From contig NZ_SBIS02000008.1 in the NCBI RefSeq assembly GCF_004765815.2, positions 372,001-436,000 of the forward strand: a DNA stretch of 64,000 bases. The letters run 5' to 3'. The position numbers were made by a program, and so were the translations under genes. The notes below the pieces were generated by a model. It ran no database searches. It saw nothing but the letters and a program-made list of their open reading frames with translations, and had not been told where the DNA came from. Below are positions 15,654 to 24,919 of this stretch, piece after piece (within the stretch, counting starts at the first letter, position 1; each line of letters begins with the position of its first letter). The stretch comes from Halorussus salinus. Its GTDB lineage: Archaea > Halobacteriota > Halobacteria > Halobacteriales > Haladaptataceae.

Positions 15654-18338
15654 TTACCGCAGGAAACCGAGCAGTTCGTAGTCGTGGTCCGGCGTGTACC
15701 GCCGGAACAGCAGGCTGTTGGTCAGAACGCTCACGCTGGAGAACGCCATCGCGCCCGCGGCCAGCACGGGCTGGAGCAGGCCGAGCGAGGCGAGCGGAAT
15801 CATCGCGGTGTTGTAGCCGAGCGCCCAGAAGAGGTTCTGCTTTATTTTCGAGAGGGTCCCCTCCGAGACGCGGATGGCCTTCAGCACGTCCGCCGGGTCG
15901 TCGCGCATCAGCGTCACGTCGGCGGCCTCGATGGCCACGTCGGTGCCCGACCCGATGGCCGCGCCGACGTACGCCGCGGCGAGCGCGGGCGCGTCGTTCA
16001 CGCCGTCGCCGACCATCATCGCCCGCCGACCGTCAGACTGAATCGACTCCACGGCGTCGGCCTTGTCCTCGGGCAGGACCTCCGCGCGGACGTTCTCGGG
16101 GTCGATGCCCACCTGCTCGGCGACCGCACGGGCGGTCCGCTCGTTGTCGCCGGTGATGAGCATGACCTCGCGGCCGGTCTCGCGGAGTCCGGAGACCGCT
16201 TTCTTCGCGCTCTCCTTCACGGTGTCGGCGTCGGCGACGACGCCAGCCAGTTCGCCGTCGATGGCCACGAGCATCGCGGTCTTGCCCTCGCGTTCGAGGC
16301 GTTCCATCGGCTCCTCGGCGAGTGAAGCGTCGATTCCCTCGTCGTCCATCAGCTTCCGGTTGCCGACCAGCACCTCGCCGTGAGCGGTCGTCGCCCGGAC
16401 GCCATGGCCGGGGACGTTCTCGAACTCCTCGGGGTCCTCGACGGTGAGGCCGCGCTCCTCCGCGCCCTCGACGATGGCCTGCGCGAGCGGGTGTTCGCTC
16501 CCCTTCTCGGCGCTCGCGGCGGCCGCGAGGAGGACCTCCTCGGCGGTCGCGGCGTCGCTCTCGGGGTCCGTCGGAGCCTCCACCGCGCCGCCGTCCGCCG
16601 CGGGTTCGCCGCCGTCCGCGGCAGGGTCGCCGCCGTCGGTGGTGGCGTCGAGGTCGGTTCCGCCGTCCGCGGCCGCGCCGTCGTCCCCGCCAGCGGCGGG
16701 GCCAACCGCCACCACGTCGGTCAGGCGCATCTCGCCCTCGGTCAGCGTGCCGGTCTTGTCGAAGACCACGGTGTCAACGTCGCGGACGCGCTCCAGCACG
16801 TCGCCGCCCTTGAACAGGACGCCGTTCTGCGCGCCGATGGAGGTCCCGACCATCGTTGCCGCGGGGGTGGCGAGTCCGAGCGCGCAGGGACAGGCGATGA
16901 GGACCGCGGAGGCGAACACGACGACCGCGAACTCGAAGGTCGAGACGGTGCCGCCCGCGACGATGGGACCGCCAGCGACCAGCCCCCACATCGGGAGCGA
17001 CTGGACGAATCCGGCCAGCGCCTCGGGGAAGAGGAACCAGAGCGTCCCCCAGAGCAGGGCGTTCGCGATGACCGCGGGCACGAAGTACGCCGAGATGCGG
17101 TCGGCGACCTGCTGAATCTCTGGCTGGCGGCTCTGGGCCTCCTTGACCAACTGGACGATCTGCTGGAGCGCGGTCTCGGAGCCGACCTTGGTCGCTTCGA
17201 CCTTCAGCACGCCGTTCTCGTTGACGGTCGCGCCGACCGCCTCGTCGCCGGGCGACTTCTCGACGGGCACCGACTCGCCCGTGACCATCGACTCGTCCAC
17301 CGCGCTCTCGCCCTCGCGGACCACGCCGTCGGTCGGAATCTTCTCGCCGGGCCGGACCACCATCAGGTCGCCGACTTCCACGTCCTCGACCGGAATTTCT
17401 TCCTCCTCGTCGCCCCGAATCACGGTCGCGGTGTCGGCCTCCATCTCCAGCAGTTTACGCAGGGCTTCGCTGGCTTGGCCCTTCGACCGGGCTTCGAGGT
17501 AGTTCCCGAGCGTGATGAACACCAAGATGAGCGCGGCGGTGTCGAAGTAGAGGCTCCCCGCGAGGAGGTCCAACAGAACCACGACCGAGTAGACGTACGC
17601 GGTCGAGGAGCCGAGCGCGATCAGCACGTCCATGTTCGCGGTCCGGTTCTTCACGAGCGCGGTGTAGGAGTTCTCGTAGAACTCCTTGCCGAGGAGGTAC
17701 TGGACCGGCGTCGCCAGTCCGAACATCACCCAGCCGAGCGGGACGCCGAAGAGGTCGTCGGCGAGCAGGCCGTCGAACAGGAAGTGTTCGAGCAGGAAGA
17801 ACAGGAGCGGGGCCGACAGAAGCGCGCCGAAGATAGTCAGGTTGCGCTGGCGGCGAATCTCGGCTTGGCGGGCGTCCTCGCGCCGGTCGCCCTCGGTCTC
17901 GCCGTCGCCGTCGGACTCGTCTTCCCGAATCGGCTCGTAGCCCGCCGCCTCGATGGCGTCGTAGAGGTCGCCCAAATCGGCGTCCTCGGGGTTGTACCGC
18001 ACGGTCCCCTCGTCGGTCGCGTAGTTGACCTCGGCGCTCACGACGCCCGGCGTGTCTTCGAGGGCCCGCTCGTTGGCCTCCGAGCAGTTCGCGCAGGACA
18101 TCCCCGAGATGCCGATGGTCACCTGCTGGGCCACCGGGTCGTACCCGGCCTCCTCGATAGCTCGGTAAATCTCGCCGAGCGAGACCTCCTCGGGGTCGTA
18201 CTCGACGCTCCCCTCGTCGGTGGCGAAGTTGACGTTCGCCGACTCGATGCCCGCCAACTCGCTCAGGGCCTCCTCGACGGTCCCCGAGCAGTTGGCACAA
18301 CTCATGCCTCGGATAGCGAGGTGTGCGGTTCGCGCCAT
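15654..18338 (-). CDS. copA: Copper-exporting P1B-type ATPase with two metal-binding domains
   Basis: 894 residues. Two N-terminal heavy-metal-associated domains carry GMSCANC (Cys14/17 and Cys82/85). About eight membrane helices include the Cu(I)-type ACPCALG motif near residues 482-487. The phosphorylation site DKTGTLTEG starts at Asp527, TGES lies in the actuator domain, and [10 protein letters not shown] is in the hinge. It exports Cu+ from the cytosol. The nucleotide-binding domain contains an insertion of about 50 residues rich in Asp, Gly and Ala ([19 protein letters not shown]-like, encoded at about 16545-16705) right after the phosphorylation loop. No CopY/CopZ-type gene is adjacent. 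Confidence 0.96.
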   Translation of the reverse strand: MARTAHLAIRGMSCANCSGTVEEALSELAGIESANVNFATDEGSVEYDPEEVSLGEIYRAIEEAGYDPVAQQVTIGISGMSCANCSEANERALEDTPGVVSAEVNYATDEGTVRYNPEDADLGDLYDAIEAAGYEPIREDESDGDGETEGDRREDARQAEIRRQRNLTIFGALLSAPLLFFLLEHFLFDGLLADDLFGVPLGWVMFGLATPVQYLLGKEFYENSYTALVKNRTANMDVLIALGSSTAYVYSVVVLLDLLAGSLYFDTAALILVFITLGNYLEARSKGQASEALRKLLEMEADTATVIRGDEEEEIPVEDVEVGDLMVVRPGEKIPTDGVVREGESAVDESMVTGESVPVEKSPGDEAVGATVNENGVLKVEATKVGSETALQQIVQLVKEAQSRQPEIQQVADRISAYFVPAVIANALLWGTLWFLFPEALAGFVQSLPMWGLVAGGPIVAGGTVSTFEFAVVVFASAVLIACPCALGLATPAATMVGTSIGAQNGVLFKGGDVLERVRDVDTVVFDKTGTLTEGEMRLTDVVAVGPAAGGDDGAAADGGTDLDATTDGGDPAADGGEPAADGGAVEAPTDPESDAATAEEVLLAAAASAEKGSEHPLAQAIVEGAEERGLTVEDPEEFENVPGHGVRATTAHGEVLVGNRKLMDDEGIDASLAEEPMERLEREGKTAMLVAIDGELAGVVADADTVKESAKKAVSGLRETGREVMLITGDNERTARAVAEQVGIDPENVRAEVLPEDKADAVESIQSDGRRAMMVGDGVNDAPALAAAYVGAAIGSGTDVAIEAADVTLMRDDPADVLKAIRVSEGTLSKIKQNLFWALGYNTAMIPLASLGLLQPVLAAGAMAFSSVSVLTNSLLFRRYTPDHDYELLGFLR

Positions 18339-18592
18339 AATTCTCTCTCGATAGTATCTACGGGACCTACGTTAATGCGGTTTGTCCCTTACGAACGAAG
18401 GTCGGAGGGGAGCCAAGATAGCACCGAGTCGAAAAATATTCGCCCTCTATTTTTGTTTCGAAGCCGTATCGCCGTTCCGGTTCCGGCGAACCGTCGGCGA
18501 CTGCGGGAGGGAGTGTCGCACCGCTCTTCGGTCGAACGACGAGCGGACTCCCGACCGAACGTATAAATGCGATAACGAGACAATTAGACGAC

Positions 18593-19573
18593 ATGCGAAG
18601 CGCTTTCCGCGTCCTCGCACTCGCCGTCCTCGTCACGACCGCCGGATGCACCGGCGCGTTCGACGGCGGCCCGGCGACCGACACCGCGAGTCCGCAGACC
18701 GACGAGACCGATTCACCGACGACGGAGACGCGAACGCCGGTCGAAGACCGGTCCGTCCCGCCCGGCATGAGCGCCGACGGGCTGGCGGACGCCGACGCGC
18801 TCGTGAGCGCCCACGCCGACGCGCTCGCGGGCGAGTCGGTCACGTTCCGCGAGCGCCGCGTCCGGCGGTACGGCAACGAGACCGCGGACCGGCGCTGGAA
18901 CCGCACAGTCCGAACCGCCGCGAATCGGTCGCGGTTCCGCGTCGTCACCGAGACCGAGAACGTCCCGATATTCGGCGCGAGCGAGGGCCGAGTCGCCGTG
19001 TTCGCGGACGGGCGGCGAGCGTACCGACGGGTCGAGACGCCCAACACCTCGTGGTCGAGCGCGGTCCGGACCGCGAGCGGCGACCCCGAATCGCCCCGGA
19101 ACGTCGCCCCGGACGTGGCCCGAACCGACGACCTTCGGGTCCTGTTGAGCGCCCTCGCGCTGGACAGCGCCGCAAACGCCCGAAAACTAGGTGAGTCGGG
19201 GACCTATCGCCTCTCGTCCTCGGAACTCGCAAACCCCGACCTGCTGGCCTCGCATCTCGGCGTTTCGTCGGTTCGGAACGTCTCGTTCGTCGGAATCGTG
19301 ACGCCGAACGGAACCCTCGCGGAGTACCGGCTGACGTTCGCCGGGGAGGAGGACGGGACGCAAGTCCGCGGGACGAGCCTCGTCGAGTACGCCCGGCTCG
19401 GCGAGACGACCGTCGAGACGCCCGCGTGGTACGACGAAGCGAGGAGACGGACCGACGGCGAAAATCCGGACGGAACCGCACGCACCGCGACGACCACCGA
19501 GTCAGACGAGACGACTGCCGCGGCCGCCACTGCCGCCATCGCCGCCACCCGTAAGAAAGTTCGTTTGGATTAG
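18593..19573 (+). CDS. Lipoprotein, function unknown
   Basis: 326 residues. It has a Sec-type signal with lipobox TAGC at Cys19 and no twin Arg. A Thr/Asp/Glu-rich linker (residues 25-55) of the kind seen on haloarchaeal surface lipoproteins is followed by a domain reminiscent of LolA/LppX-like folds (SADGLADADALVSAHADAL...). The C-terminus has a Thr/Ala-rich stretch ending RKKVRLD. The TATA-like ATAAATGCG sits about 30 bp upstream of the start. Function unknown. Confidence 0.75.
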   Translation: MRSAFRVLALAVLVTTAGCTGAFDGGPATDTASPQTDETDSPTTETRTPVEDRSVPPGMSADGLADADALVSAHADALAGESVTFRERRVRRYGNETADRRWNRTVRTAANRSRFRVVTETENVPIFGASEGRVAVFADGRRAYRRVETPNTSWSSAVRTASGDPESPRNVAPDVARTDDLRVLLSALALDSAANARKLGESGTYRLSSSELANPDLLASHLGVSSVRNVSFVGIVTPNGTLAEYRLTFAGEEDGTQVRGTSLVEYARLGETTVETPAWYDEARRRTDGENPDGTARTATTTESDETTAAAATAAIAATRKKVRLD

Positions 19574-19622
19574 TGCAAACCTAGTAGATTTATGCGTCCG
19601 GACGCCGGAGTGGGAGACGACA

Positions 19623-20114
19623 ATGCAACAGCAGTCGGCACGCCGGACGGCGACCTTGGACGACTCCCACACCGAGACGACCGAGATTCTGATGCCCGAC
19701 GACACCAACAACCTCGGGCGGGCGCTCGGCGGGTCGGTCCTCCACTGGATGGACATCTGCGGGGCCATCTCTGCCCGGCGGTTTGCCCGGCGACAGGTCG
19801 TCACGGCGTCGATGGACCACGTGGACTTTCTGGCTCCCATCGACCTCGGTGACGTGGTGGTGACGGAGGCGTACGTCTTCGAGACCGGCGAGACCAGCAT
19901 GGAGGCGAAGGTGGACGTGTACGCCGAGCGACCGAGCGACGACGAGCGCCGCGAGACCGCGACCTCCTTCTTCACCTTCGTCGCGCTGGACGACGACGAG
20001 AAAGCCACGAGCGTGCCGGACCTGCGGTGTCCGACCGACGAGCAGGAGGCCAAACGGGCGCACGCGCTGGAGGAACGCAAGAAACGGCGATTGGAGTTGG
20101 CGGAGAAGGTGTAG
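19623..20114 (+). CDS. Acyl-CoA thioesterase, hotdog fold (YciA/BACH type)
   Basis: 163 residues. The conserved segment MPDDTNNLGRALGGSVLHWMDICGAISARR (about 24-53) carries the Asn/Asp and Gly residues of the acyl-CoA hydrolase hotdog family. SMDHVDFLAPIDLGDVV and GETSMEAKVDVYAE follow as expected. It hydrolyses acyl-CoA esters. It lies 49 bp after the lipoprotein gene and has its own TATA-like element (TAGATTTATGCG) upstream. Confidence 0.9.
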   Translation: MQQQSARRTATLDDSHTETTEILMPDDTNNLGRALGGSVLHWMDICGAISARRFARRQVVTASMDHVDFLAPIDLGDVVVTEAYVFETGETSMEAKVDVYAERPSDDERRETATSFFTFVALDDDEKATSVPDLRCPTDEQEAKRAHALEERKKRRLELAEKV

Positions 20115-20180
20115 GAATCGGACGAAGCTATCGGAAAAGCGGCTCGTCGAGCTATTCAAACGGCACCGTTGGCGGTTCCT

Positions 20181-21107
20181 TCATAGCAGCGATAGTATAA
20201 TCGCAAGTACGCTAATTATTACCCCCGACCCAGCAAGTGACGATTCGATATACCCCGATTGCTTGAGCAAGTACGAGATGTACAACGGAGTCACTACGAT
20301 AGCCACGTGAAGCGCGATGATTACGGATAGCTGCGTAGAGACTAAAATCGCGCCCACGAGTATCGGCCAAACGGTTAGAACCAGTGTCGCGCCTAGACCG
20401 TAGCGAAAACAGGTTACGATAGTACCATAGCTGGAAACGTACTCGGAGAAATCGAAAATCGCATCACGGCTTCCGATAATCGCTTTAGCAATTGTAAATG
20501 CAACCGACAGTGCGATTGCTATAGCTACACCAATTCCGAGCATCTTTAACACAAACGTCCAGAGTACCAGCAGTTTGGGCTTGAAGAACGTGTACGCCAG
20601 CAGAAATCCACCGACTATCAAACCCGTTCGTCGGTGTGTCATTATACCGCCAAGTGCGACTACCGCGATAGCCGGTATCAGGACGAGTATACAGGCGATA
20701 GCGAGGAGATAGATAGGCTCCAAGTATTGAGACTGACTCGTCCACCACTGATAGGTCCCCTGAATATCCATCTTCAGGGGCATCTCCGATGCAGTCCGGT
20801 AAAGCGCTTTTTTGGTACTATTCCGTTCCCGTTCCGTACCCTGCCACGGAAAGAATACGTATATAAACGAAAACAAGAGGAAGGCGTTTAGAATTGCTAA
20901 AATCGTTGGCGTGGCCTGGATTATCGCGTTTGCTTTCCTTTCAAGAGTTTCCTCTATCGACTCCTCTAGCTGTTGAATTCCTATCATCAAAACCCCGACT
21001 AACTGCATTATCTTCGGGTTATTTATAATAAAATCGAAAAAGGGACTAGGTACTTTCGCAATCTGAGAGAATAGATTACTTAACACTATTGTTGGGTACA
21101 TAGTCAC
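20181..21107 (-). CDS. AT-rich multi-span membrane protein, function unknown
   Basis: 308 residues, visibly AT-rich with codon use unlike its neighbours (many AUA, AAA and UUA-type codons). About six to seven hydrophobic segments are seen: roughly 70-90, 131-153, 157-175, 183-207, 228-252, 255-280 and 290-308. An N-terminal amphipathic region (QQLEESIEETLERKAN) could pair as a coiled coil. No family is recognised. It stands alone between a thioesterase and nrdB, flanked by AT-rich intergenic DNA, and looks horizontally acquired. Phage superinfection-exclusion or immunity-type membrane proteins are possible but unproven. Confidence 0.75.
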   Translation of the reverse strand: MTMYPTIVLSNLFSQIAKVPSPFFDFIINNPKIMQLVGVLMIGIQQLEESIEETLERKANAIIQATPTILAILNAFLLFSFIYVFFPWQGTERERNSTKKALYRTASEMPLKMDIQGTYQWWTSQSQYLEPIYLLAIACILVLIPAIAVVALGGIMTHRRTGLIVGGFLLAYTFFKPKLLVLWTFVLKMLGIGVAIAIALSVAFTIAKAIIGSRDAIFDFSEYVSSYGTIVTCFRYGLGATLVLTVWPILVGAILVSTQLSVIIALHVAIVVTPLYISYLLKQSGYIESSLAGSGVIISVLAIILSLL

Positions 21108-21281
21108 AGCGTGCGTGAACGACGTTTTTCGCTTGTAAACGCCGATACAAGAAAGTAATGTCTAGTGAATCTATAACGATTACAGTAGGGTTTTCTTTGT
21201 GTTTCTGCACGCCTAAACAGGTTTAGTACGTTAGACCTCGGGAAAATAGTTCGTGAGGCGTTAGACCAACCGAACCGGTCG

Positions 21282-22268
21282 CTACCAGTCCAACGAGCCG
21301 CCCGAGCGGTACTCCGTGACCTGCGTCTCGAAGAAGTTCTTCTCCTTGTTGAGGTCGGTCGCCTCGGACATCCACGGGAATGGGTTGTCCGTGCCGTAGG
21401 ACTCGGGCAGGTCGAGTTGCCGGAGGCGGCGGTCGGCGACGTACTCGACGTACTCGGCGAACTGCTCGGGACCCATCCCCAGAATCTCGTCGGGGCAGGC
21501 CTCGCGGGCGTAAATCTGTTCGAGTTCGACGGCCTCCTCTATCATCGCGGTGATTTCGGCACCGAACTCGTCGGTCCAGACGCCGGGGTTCTCCTCGCGA
21601 ATCGTGTTTATCAGGTCCACGCCGAACGCCAGATGGACCGACTCGTCGCGCATGATGTACTCGAACTGCTGGCCGATGCCGACCATCTTGTTCTGGCGCT
21701 TCAGCCCGAGCATCATGGCGAACCCGGCGTAGAAGAAGATGCCCTCCATCACGACGTAGAACCCGACCAAATCCCGGAGGAGCGACCGCACGTCCTCGTC
21801 GGTCCGGAGTTCGAAGTCGTCGTCCAAGATGGACTGGGTCATCCCGACGACGAACTCGTCTTTCTCCTCTATCGCGGGCACCTCGTCGTACATCCCGTAC
21901 ACGTAGTCGGGGTCGAGACCCAGCGAGTCACAGCAGTAGATGAACGTGTCGGTGTGGATGGCCTCCTCGAAGGCCTGCCGGAGGAGGTACTGGCGACACT
22001 CGGGGCTGGTGACGTACTCGTAGATGGCCAACACGATGTTGTTGGCGGTCAGCGACTCGGCGGTCGAGAAGAACCCGAGGTTCCACTCGACCAGTTGGCG
22101 CTCGGCGTCGGTGAGCGCGTCGCCGTTCCACTGGGTCGCGTCCTCGCCCATCGGAATCTCCTCGGGCACCCAGTTGTTGTCGATTCCGGCGCGGTAGTAC
22201 TCGCGCGCCCAGTCGTACTCTATCGGCAGTATCTTGTTCGGGTCGGTCTTGTCGTCGTTCAGTATCAT
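21282..22268 (-). CDS. nrdB: Ribonucleotide reductase small subunit, class Ic-like
   Basis: 328 residues from the ATG at 22268, 2 bp after the nrdA stop. It generates the oxidising cofactor for ribonucleotide reduction. Metal ligands are Glu71, Glu102, His105, Glu175, Glu209 and His212 (ESLT, EEAIH, MEGIFFY, RDESVH). The residue four after His105, where class Ia enzymes have the radical Tyr, is Phe109 (HTDTF). This matches the class Ic enzyme of Chlamydia trachomatis, which uses a Mn/Fe centre; the C-terminus (NPFPWMSEATDLNKEKNFFETQVTEY) is also very similar. The longer frame upstream is a shadow within nrdA. Confidence 0.95.
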   Translation of the reverse strand: MILNDDKTDPNKILPIEYDWAREYYRAGIDNNWVPEEIPMGEDATQWNGDALTDAERQLVEWNLGFFSTAESLTANNIVLAIYEYVTSPECRQYLLRQAFEEAIHTDTFIYCCDSLGLDPDYVYGMYDEVPAIEEKDEFVVGMTQSILDDDFELRTDEDVRSLLRDLVGFYVVMEGIFFYAGFAMMLGLKRQNKMVGIGQQFEYIMRDESVHLAFGVDLINTIREENPGVWTDEFGAEITAMIEEAVELEQIYAREACPDEILGMGPEQFAEYVEYVADRRLRQLDLPESYGTDNPFPWMSEATDLNKEKNFFETQVTEYRSGGSLDW

Positions 22269-22270
22269 GG

Positions 22271-24715
22271 TCACTGACAGGCGTCGCAGGTCGGGTCCTC
22301 GACGCTCGGGAGGTCGTCTCGCGCGCTGTCCGAGTCGTCGGAATCCGCGGCGCTCGACTGCCCGCGAGTCTGGGTCTTGCCGTACTGGTCCATGTCGAGG
22401 GTGGACTTCTCTATCTGGGACGCGCCGAGCGTCCGCAGGTAGTAGGTCGTCTTCACGCCGAGTTCCCACGCGGTCTGGTACACGTCGTCCAGCATCGACC
22501 CGTCGGTCGTCGGGAAGAAGACGTTGTGCGAAATCGACTGGTCTATCCACTGGCCACGGCGGGCGGTCAGGCGCAACTGGTGGCGGGGGTCCACCTCGAA
22601 GGCGTTTCGGTAGAGTTCGCGCAGGTCGGCCGGAATCTCCTCGATCTCCTGTATCGACCCGTCGTGGAACTTGATGCGATCCACCATCTCGTCGTCCCAC
22701 AAGTCGCGCTCCCGCAGGTCCGCGACGAGGAGGTCGTTTATCACGGTGAACTCGCCGCTCATGTTGGACTTGACGTAGAGGTTCGAGTAGATGGGTTCGA
22801 TGGATGGCGTGGTCCCCGCGATGGTCGAGATGGTCGCGGTCGGCGCGACCGCCATCGTGTTGGAGTTTCGCATCCCGTGGGTCGCTATTAGGTCTCGCAC
22901 CGCGTCCCAGTCGAGGCGCTCCTCGCGCGGCAGGGGAATCTCGCGGCCGCGCTCCTCCTCCAGCAGGTCGATGGTGTCCTGCGGGAGGAGTCCCCGGTCC
23001 CACTTCGACCCCTCGAAGGAGGGGTAGGCCCCGCGCTCGCGGGCCAACTCCGCCGAGGTCCGGATGGCGTGGTAGGCGACGAGTTCTTGGGACTCGTCGG
23101 CGAACTCGACGGCCTCCTCGGAGGCGAAGGGAATCCGTTGCTCGAACAGCGACTCGTGGAAGCCCATCACGCCCATCCCGACCGGGCGGTGGCGCATGTT
23201 CGACCGCTCGGCCTCGTCGGTCGGGTAGAAGTTCAGGTCTACCACGTTGTCGAGCATCCGCATCCCGGTCTCGACGCTCTCGCGCAGTTTCTCGCGGTCC
23301 AGACCGTCACCGTCGGGACTGACGTGCTTCGAGAGATTGACCGACCCGAGGTTACAGACCGCGTGTTCGTCCTCGCTGGTGTTGAGGGTAATCTCGGTGC
23401 AGAGGTTCGAGGAGTGAACCACGCCCTCGTGGTCTTGGGGCGACCGGACGTTGCAGGGGTCCTTGAACGTAATCCACGGGTGACCGGTCTCGAACAGGCG
23501 CGTGAGGGTGTCGCGCCACAACTCCTCGGCGTCCACTCGCTCGTACTGACGGAGTTCGCCAACCTCGGCGCGCTGTTCGTACTCGCGGTACAACTCCTCG
23601 AACTCCTGTCCGTACGTCCCGTGGAGGTCGGGCACCTCGTCGGGGGAGAACAGCGTCCACTCGCCGCCCTCGCGGACGCGCTTGACGAACAGGTCGGGAA
23701 TCCACGCCGCGGTGTTCATGTCGTGAGTCCGGCGGCGCTCGTCGCCGGTGTTGCGCCGCAGGTCGATGAAGTCCGGGTAGTCGAGGTGCCAGCATTCGAG
23801 GTAGGCGCAGGCCGCTCCTCGGCGCTTGCCCGACCGATTGATGGCCGCGGTCACGTCGTTCGAAATCTTGAGGAACGGGACGACGCCGGTCGATTCGACG
23901 CCAGTCGATTCGATGAGCGACCCCGAGGCTCGGACCGGCGTCCAGTCGTTGCCGAGACCGCCGCTGTACTTCGAGAGTTGGGCGTGGCCCTTGTAGGAGT
24001 CGAAGATGCCTTCGAGGTCGTCGGGGACCGTCGTCAGGTAGCAGGAACTCAACTGCGCGTGGGTGGTCCCGGCGTGGAACAGCGTCGGACTCGACGGGAC
24101 GAACCGCAGGGTCGAGAGGAGGTCGTAGAACTCGCGGGCGTACGCCTCGCGCTCGCCGACCGACTCGCGCAGGGCGAGTCCCATCGCCACGCGCATCCAG
24201 AACGCTTGGGGAAGTTCGAGGCGCTCGCCCTCGGCGGTCTTCAGGAAGTACCGCTGGTAGAGGGTGTCCAGCGCCATGTAGTCGAACAGGTCGTCGCGCT
24301 CGGGCGCGATGGCCTCGGCCATCGAGTCGAGGTCGTAGGCCAGCATGCGCTCGTCTATCAGTCCGGCCTCGACGCCGCGCTCGACGTTCTCGGCGAACGT
24401 CTCCCGATACGCCGACGCCGCGGCCGCCGAGTCGAGACCGTCGTCGGGGACCTCCCCGACGACCTCTCGATGGTACTGCTCGCGGAACAGCGACGCCGCG
24501 ACTCGCTTGAACGCGGGGTCGCGCTCGATGCGGGCGGTCGCGGTCCCGATGGCGGCCTCGTAGACCTCCTCGCGGGAGGCCCCGTCGTAGAGGTTGCGCT
24601 CGGTCTCGGTCGCGAGTCGTGCGACCGTCTCGTCGCCGACCGACTCGCAGTCGGCGCAGGCGCGCTCGAATACGGCTCGTATCGTCTCCGTGGTGGAAGT
24701 CGTAGCTTGGCTCAT
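22271..24715 (-). CDS. nrdA: Ribonucleoside-diphosphate reductase large subunit
   Basis: 814 residues from the ATG at 24715. The catalytic barrel is complete: CNLGSVNLSKH (active-site Cys pair region), NLCTEI, MAVAPTATISTIAGTTPSIEPIYSNLYVKSNMSGEF, and the C-terminal redox pair in PTCDACQ. The N-terminus (residues 8-80) aligns only loosely with an ATP-cone, so overall activity regulation may be weak or lost. It is the first gene of an nrdA-nrdB operon with 2 bp between genes. Start chosen because the 27 residues before it are non-conserved and rich in Arg. Confidence 0.95.
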   Translation of the reverse strand: MSQATTSTTETIRAVFERACADCESVGDETVARLATETERNLYDGASREEVYEAAIGTATARIERDPAFKRVAASLFREQYHREVVGEVPDDGLDSAAAASAYRETFAENVERGVEAGLIDERMLAYDLDSMAEAIAPERDDLFDYMALDTLYQRYFLKTAEGERLELPQAFWMRVAMGLALRESVGEREAYAREFYDLLSTLRFVPSSPTLFHAGTTHAQLSSCYLTTVPDDLEGIFDSYKGHAQLSKYSGGLGNDWTPVRASGSLIESTGVESTGVVPFLKISNDVTAAINRSGKRRGAACAYLECWHLDYPDFIDLRRNTGDERRRTHDMNTAAWIPDLFVKRVREGGEWTLFSPDEVPDLHGTYGQEFEELYREYEQRAEVGELRQYERVDAEELWRDTLTRLFETGHPWITFKDPCNVRSPQDHEGVVHSSNLCTEITLNTSEDEHAVCNLGSVNLSKHVSPDGDGLDREKLRESVETGMRMLDNVVDLNFYPTDEAERSNMRHRPVGMGVMGFHESLFEQRIPFASEEAVEFADESQELVAYHAIRTSAELARERGAYPSFEGSKWDRGLLPQDTIDLLEEERGREIPLPREERLDWDAVRDLIATHGMRNSNTMAVAPTATISTIAGTTPSIEPIYSNLYVKSNMSGEFTVINDLLVADLRERDLWDDEMVDRIKFHDGSIQEIEEIPADLRELYRNAFEVDPRHQLRLTARRGQWIDQSISHNVFFPTTDGSMLDDVYQTAWELGVKTTYYLRTLGASQIEKSTLDMDQYGKTQTRGQSSAADSDDSDSARDDLPSVEDPTCDACQ

Positions 24716-24919
24716 GTGTTGTCCGGACCGAGGAGCGCGCGTCGAACGCCCTCCGAGAGCGGTCTCGCGCTTTCGAGCGAACGACGGCGTTTCCACTAAT
24801 CGCTCGGTAGAGGCGGTCTACGACGGCGCACTCCTCGGCTGTACCAACTGCTGACCGGCCACACCCGGATAAAGCTTTCCAAGCTACGTTTCAAAAGAGC
24901 AAATAGATTTGTATTCGAG

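Noticed and set aside
16380-18566. A 728-codon open frame opposite the copper ATPase gene
   Set aside because: It is an antisense shadow typical of GC-rich DNA: no recognisable domain, and the opposite strand encodes a complete P-type ATPase.
21282-23003. A single long frame that would fuse an Arg-rich N-terminus to NrdB
   Set aside because: The first 245 codons are nrdA read in another frame; the real nrdB starts at the ATG at 22268, 2 bp after the nrdA stop.
23069-24799. A 576-codon open frame opposite nrdA
   Set aside because: Shadow of a fully conserved nrdA; composition and lack of any motif rule it out.
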